Source: Anthostomella pinea (Eukaryota; Ascomycota; Sordariomycetes; Xylariales; Xylariaceae). From it: a stretch of DNA of 64,000 nt. How positions within the stretch are numbered: position 1 is the first letter of the stretch; every line of letters starts with the position of its first letter. The notes below the pieces were generated by a model. The model searched no databases. It had not been told where the DNA came from and saw only the letters and a list, made by a program, of their open reading frames with translations. Location: assembly GCA_963556695.1 (NCBI GenBank), contig CAUWAG010000019.1, forward strand, positions 744,001 through 808,000, given 5' to 3'. The position numbers and the translations under genes are program-made. Shown in pieces: positions 59,301 to 64,000 of this stretch.

Positions 59301-62300
59301 ATCTTTCTGAGACCCAGAAGCTACCCGTGAAGCCAGGAAGAAGGATGAAGACCCAATGGCCCATGCAGCTGGGGGAGATTAGACTGCGCGTAGAGGTTGC
59401 TGCAGAGAGAAATATACTTTCTTCGATCTCAAGATTCGGGCAACCCCTGGCGTCGATCCGCGAGCAGGCAATGTGCAATGTGCCAACCCGTTGACAGTTC
59501 GTACGGGATATCACGGAACTTTGCGGCGCCATGGCCTGGGGATTGTGATTTGCTGAAGCTCTAATCGCTCTGGAATGTCGCAGTATCTTCCGGGCGGGTA
59601 GGCTCTCTGCCTGCAGGCAACTGGAGGGGAGCATTCTCGGGTGAGGCCCTGTTCGTACGACGGCTCGCATGAGAGACCACGCCATTCTCGCGGCGCGGCC
59701 TTTAATCAGGCCATCTTCAGATATACTGAGTTCGTGAACAGCTGAAAAACACGGGCGAACTCTTTCGGCGAGACAGCCAATGTTGGCGATGTTTTCCTGG
59801 TCAGGATAGCCCTGAGACTACTTCTTTTCAGTGTGTCGATGGACATGTTCGATTCGAAGAGCTTCCAAGAACCAGGCCGGTGGTCTGGTACCTGATTTCA
59901 CTACAGGTGAATACAACGTATCATTTACCCGGATAGTAGTGAGCTGCAATGAATCATTTCGCTGGCTAGTCCTAACTAATCCTATGAAGATCCAGACCCA
60001 GTGATAAGGTATGCCCGTGTACAACCTCATAGATAACTGATAGTACTTTTGTCAGTATCTGCTATCGCAAGGCTCTCTCCGGACCCAGGAGGCTCTGCTC
60101 AAGCACATAGCCGCTTAGAGCCTGACTCGTTCTGACTCATTGGAAATAGAATGCGGTGCTTAAGACACACCAACCGGAATAAGGACTAGTTATAGTAGAT
60201 TTCAAGCTGATCGTAGTTGCCGCAGAATGTCTGACTACGACGATGCGCCCGTGATGGTGGGTTACTTTGCATTCAAGCGCAGATCAGCGCCAGCACCGTT
60301 CCTCGTCGAGCTTTGGGGGTACTCCAGCATATCGGAATGATGTTGAATTGGGATAGACTGGATAGCAGAATCGCTCGGTGAAGCCCAACTCTTGAATTCA
60401 AGGCGTAATACGGGAGTCATCCTCATATCCACGAGCCCACTGAGATCTAACTTTGAGGAATAAAGACTGGTTTCATGATAACGTCATAGCAGAATAATAA
60501 TATAGGGCTCGTAAGTTTGTTGCAGATTGGGCATATTCCTACCGAGATATGCAGCAGCGAAAGCCATGGGAAGGCAGGGTGGACGATGACATGAACCATG
60601 ATCAGTGGGATGCCAGACGCTCGGTTTCGAGCAATGAATGGCGATGCCAAAGAGAGGATCGCTGTACACCGATGAAGGCGATAGAGCTGACGCATTGGGC
60701 AGTCTCCATTGGCGGCTCACCTTCCTCTCGCCTGTTCTCTTCTCATGTCACTCATCACTGAACCCCCAGGAGCGGGTTTATGACTGTCCAACACTGGGTT
60801 CACACCGTGTGATACAGACCGCGGGCCTTGGACACGAGTAAGTTCCGATCGGCCTGCTTCCGTAAGGGACATTGCCTCGATTGCCTACCACCTGAGTCCT
60901 GAAGAGTCGGGGAAAGTGGAAACTTTCGTCTTGCCGTCAGTCCTTGACCTTACGGGTGAAAGAATCAGCGAGAATTTCGCCTTCTCGGGCCCGAAGCTGG
61001 TTCCCCATATAACGTTATGGCTGGGAGATTCCGTGACGATTGCGCGTTTGAGGATTCTGACTTGCCCCCTTCAAAGAGGCTAGGCCCGCACTTTGTGTGG
61101 CCGGCATAGGCGAGATTGCATATTTTGATACCGTGCTCGCAATCGCGTGGTCCGTATGGGTGCCTTGGAAACCTTCATATTTGGAGCAGGCTCTGTCATA
61201 TCTTCGTTTGATCAGTGCCTGTCTCCATGAACATGTATCCCCCTGTCCCCCTTTTGGTACATATTGACACATTTTCATCGCATATTCGCAATGGAAATGA
61301 TGGAGAGCTTCGAACCAATGAGAAAACGAACTTGGGATAAAGCATGGGGTCGGTAGATTCACATCGGCGTGGGTAAGTTAGCCGGCAGGCAAAGTAGTAT
61401 AGAAACTACTTTCTCGCGTGTCTACGAATTGTAGGCCTTCGAGTGTGGCACGGCCGGAAGCAATTACATACCTGTGACAACTTGTATACTTATATACATC
61501 GCAAGACTCGCAAACGGAAGACCCCTGGCGCAGCAGGGCCCTGACCGGCCCCCGCTTTGACGATTGGGCGAGCATTGGAGCAGACGAACCGATGCTGGCT
61601 ATTCTCTTCATCCTATTCGACAGAGGCATCGATATGACATGACTTTGCATGCTCACCGGTCCCAGCTTGGAGCAAACGGACAGTGCGATCTAAAATTGCC
61701 GAGCACAGCCATAACTCACAGGCTTTGGACACGGCTCTAATCAGTTAGATGCCAGAGCCTCGCTTCTTGATGTGAAAGAACAATGCAGACTGGTCAGCTC
61801 GTCACCACCATTTGCTATGACCCCAGTAGCCCCCAATGAGCGCCATCCGGTAGGCTTTCCGCGGTGCTAGTGGCATTTAGCACTCGAGCCTCAATGACTC
61901 TATCCGAGTTTCCGGCGGCAAAGGCGTGCACGTCCGGTGTTGTCATTGACGAGGTGGTTTCAAAATTGCTTCTTTACCCCAGAAAAGCCCGTAGGTCGAC
62001 CATGTTTGTTTGGCCCTGCCCGTTACCATGTGTTACCCCTGCGGGCGCTAGGTGACATGCATAGGTACATACCACCGAGATTCTCTTTGCATATCAGACA
62101 GTTGCTGACGAACTAAGCCTCTCCAAACTGCCCGTCCACTATGGGGATCTGGAGCAGTGCTATTGTGACACCAGGCTCAGCAGGTCCCTGTGGACTTGGG
62201 GGCTGCAGACTAATGATCTATCACATGGCACGAGATCTGGGAATCATACGTGAGACCTGCGGCTTGAGCGACCCTCCGCCCCCATTCAGACCCGGCGATA

Positions 62301-64000
62301 TGCTTTGGGCAAGCTGGAGCTACTGCGCTACTACCAGACGTCGACCCAAGCGTGGCACTGCTGCTTCGGTGTGATCATGAAGTGCATGGCCCTGACGAGG
62401 AGAGGAAACAGGAGAATCACCATGACAGCGGAATCCAGATCAACATGCCTACCAGAGAGGAGTAGCGATTCGGCCCGACATCACGCTGGCTTTCGTGACC
62501 CAACTGCAGCATACGATGGAATATTCCGCCTCCCATGCCACGACGCCACGCTTCACTGGATTTCTACATGCATTCAAACCAGAACCACAAGGTAGAAGGA
62601 TTCCGCGAGAGGCTAGACCGAAGCGGCGTGCTTGAGTCGAGCCGGGAGCTTTGTCCCAGGTTGTCCCAGTCTGGCATATGCTGTGCTCCGACAACACCAA
62701 GGCCAAGGCGCGCTCCATCCCACAGAATGAATCTAGGTGAGATGAACCGAGCTGAATTGAAATGGCCTGGACGGCTACAAGCCTGGATCACGGCACTTGC
62801 CACTGCAGTGGACTTCCCAACGGCGAGAGTGTCGCGATCTGAAACATGCCGACAATTTCACTGTTTGGCAGGTTTGATAGTGGAGATGTTGGCTGGACGC
62901 ATGCAAGTCTTCATTTCGACGGCAACTTGCACAAACGACGGTGCAATCAAGAGAGGCAAATGCTGCATAGCCCACGAGTCGCAGCAGGCCATATGGCTTA
63001 CCTACGATGTGTCTGCACGGGAGAGACATGATAGATTGGCCTGCCAGTCCACTTCCCCTACGCCTAACCGTCTCTAGACTCTCTGATATCCTGACGCGAC
63101 TATTACGAACCCTGTCGTCGAAGCCTCGGGTAACGGCCCTCGTGATTGGTTGGCCTCTTAGGGCATCGGTCGTGATGGCGAGCTAAGTTCATCCCTGTAA
63201 CCCAGCGCTCGACCACTTAGGGCTTAAACGGAGCATGCCTTGACTAAGCTCGCGCCTTGACTAAGCGTGTAGCTGACGATGGCGGCGATGGCGGCGATGA
63301 CGATCCTCGGTCTCGGGTTCGGGGATGGTAAACGGGGGACGACCAAGCTAGCGAGTTGAGTTCGATGACGTTCCCGTTGGCAGCTAGGCAGACGGAATCT
63401 GGGATACCGGCGGAGCTGGTGGCACTCGGCTGGTATATCTGACAGGGACTCTATATTTCACAAGCTTCGAAGAAGCTTGCATCTCACGTGTTCATCGACT
63501 AGCAGAAGTCAAAATATCGTTGACAACCAAGACATGTCACATCTGAGATCGGTGGCTTTGGGTGATCTGCTGTTACGTCCGTACCTGCGGATCCAACCCC
63601 AGCCAGCGCGCCCGACTGGCCTACCAGAAGCACGCATGTCAAGCCCTTGCCGCTGTCGGTCGGTCGTTGCCGAGGATTATTAGAGACACGGGTGGCAGCC
63701 AGACTCGTGGGAAACGTACTTCAAATCAGGTAGGGCCGAAAACCCAAGATAAGCGTCCGTGGTCAGCTCGCATCAGTGCCAACGGATGCCGTTGGCTGCC
63801 CTCCGAGGCAGAGCCAAGCGAGATAGCTTCCGCCTGCCTTGCAACCAGCGCGGGAGGCGAGCAAGGCCTCGACTAATACTCTGGAGCCTACCTTCACCCC
63901 CTTCACCCCTACAGATCAGCTGCTGGGTATGCCCCTATTAGGTGCCGACAGACCTCTCTACGTGGGATTTACTTGACGGGAAGAGAAACATACTGGAGAA
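53304..64000. other. 10.7-kb gene desert
   Basis: I see no open frame with a recognisable domain and no exon chain. Frames up to about 190 codons (58047-58622 and 62535-63077, both +) look like chance. Small direct repeats occur near the right end: a 17-bp GCCTTGACTAAGC-type unit twice at about 63237-63269 and GATGGCGGC twice at 63278-63295. Composition appears ordinary rather than AT-rich, so heavy RIP is not evident. It may be a subtelomeric or repeat-decayed region, or hold non-coding RNAs or genes I cannot recognise. Confidence 0.4.

Noticed and set aside
62535..63077. 180-codon open frame on the plus strand
   Set aside because: No motif, atypical residue use, opposite-strand frames equally open.

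Overview
The window looks like nuclear DNA of a filamentous ascomycete (Pezizomycotina, most like Sordariomycetes). Introns are short (about 50-70 nt), GT-AG, and often carry CTGAC-like branch points. The gene content is also typical: an OS-2/Hog1 MAP kinase, a HET-domain protein, a WSC/GPI-anchored GH16 enzyme, a DUF4360 secreted protein and an amino-acid permease relic. All assignments come from reading translated frames and motifs by eye; no database search was run.

Layout. Positions 1-5.2 kb are almost empty (one Gag-like relic), followed by the osmostress MAP kinase (5.2-6.8 kb, +). A gene-poor stretch (6.8-17.1 kb) holds a degenerate tRNA-like element and an AT-rich island bounded by 27-bp inverted repeats. 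The gene-dense core (17.1-53.3 kb) then carries: a C2H2/fungal-type transcription factor (+), a tRNA-Tyr gene with an unusual second insertion (+), a Mak32-like PfkB protein (-), the cyclase-associated protein Srv2/CAP (+), carnitine acetyltransferase (-), a GH16 cell-wall enzyme with an apparent frame defect (+), a metallophosphoesterase (-), an anoctamin/Ist2-like membrane protein (+), a GH64 glucanase pseudogene (+), a truncated amino-acid permease pseudogene (-), a DUF4360 protein (-), PEX12 (-), an F-box protein (-), a HET-domain protein (-), a Glo3-type ArfGAP (-) and TIM21 (+). The last 10.7 kb (53.3-64 kb) shows no gene I can support.

Links between genes. Most are unrelated housekeeping genes. 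Carnitine acetyltransferase (predicted for both mitochondria and peroxisomes) and PEX12 (peroxisomal import) share the peroxisome. TIM21 and the acetyltransferase share the mitochondrion. GH16, the GH64 relic and DUF4360 are extracellular. Several pairs are divergent and probably share promoter regions: Mak32-like/CAP, acetyltransferase/GH16, metallophosphoesterase/anoctamin and ArfGAP/TIM21.

The most unusual signal is the tRNA-Tyr gene at 20853-20996. Besides the normal anticodon-loop intron, it has a 55-nt insertion exactly at the T-stem/T-loop border. That insertion has the hallmarks of a fungal spliceosomal intron.
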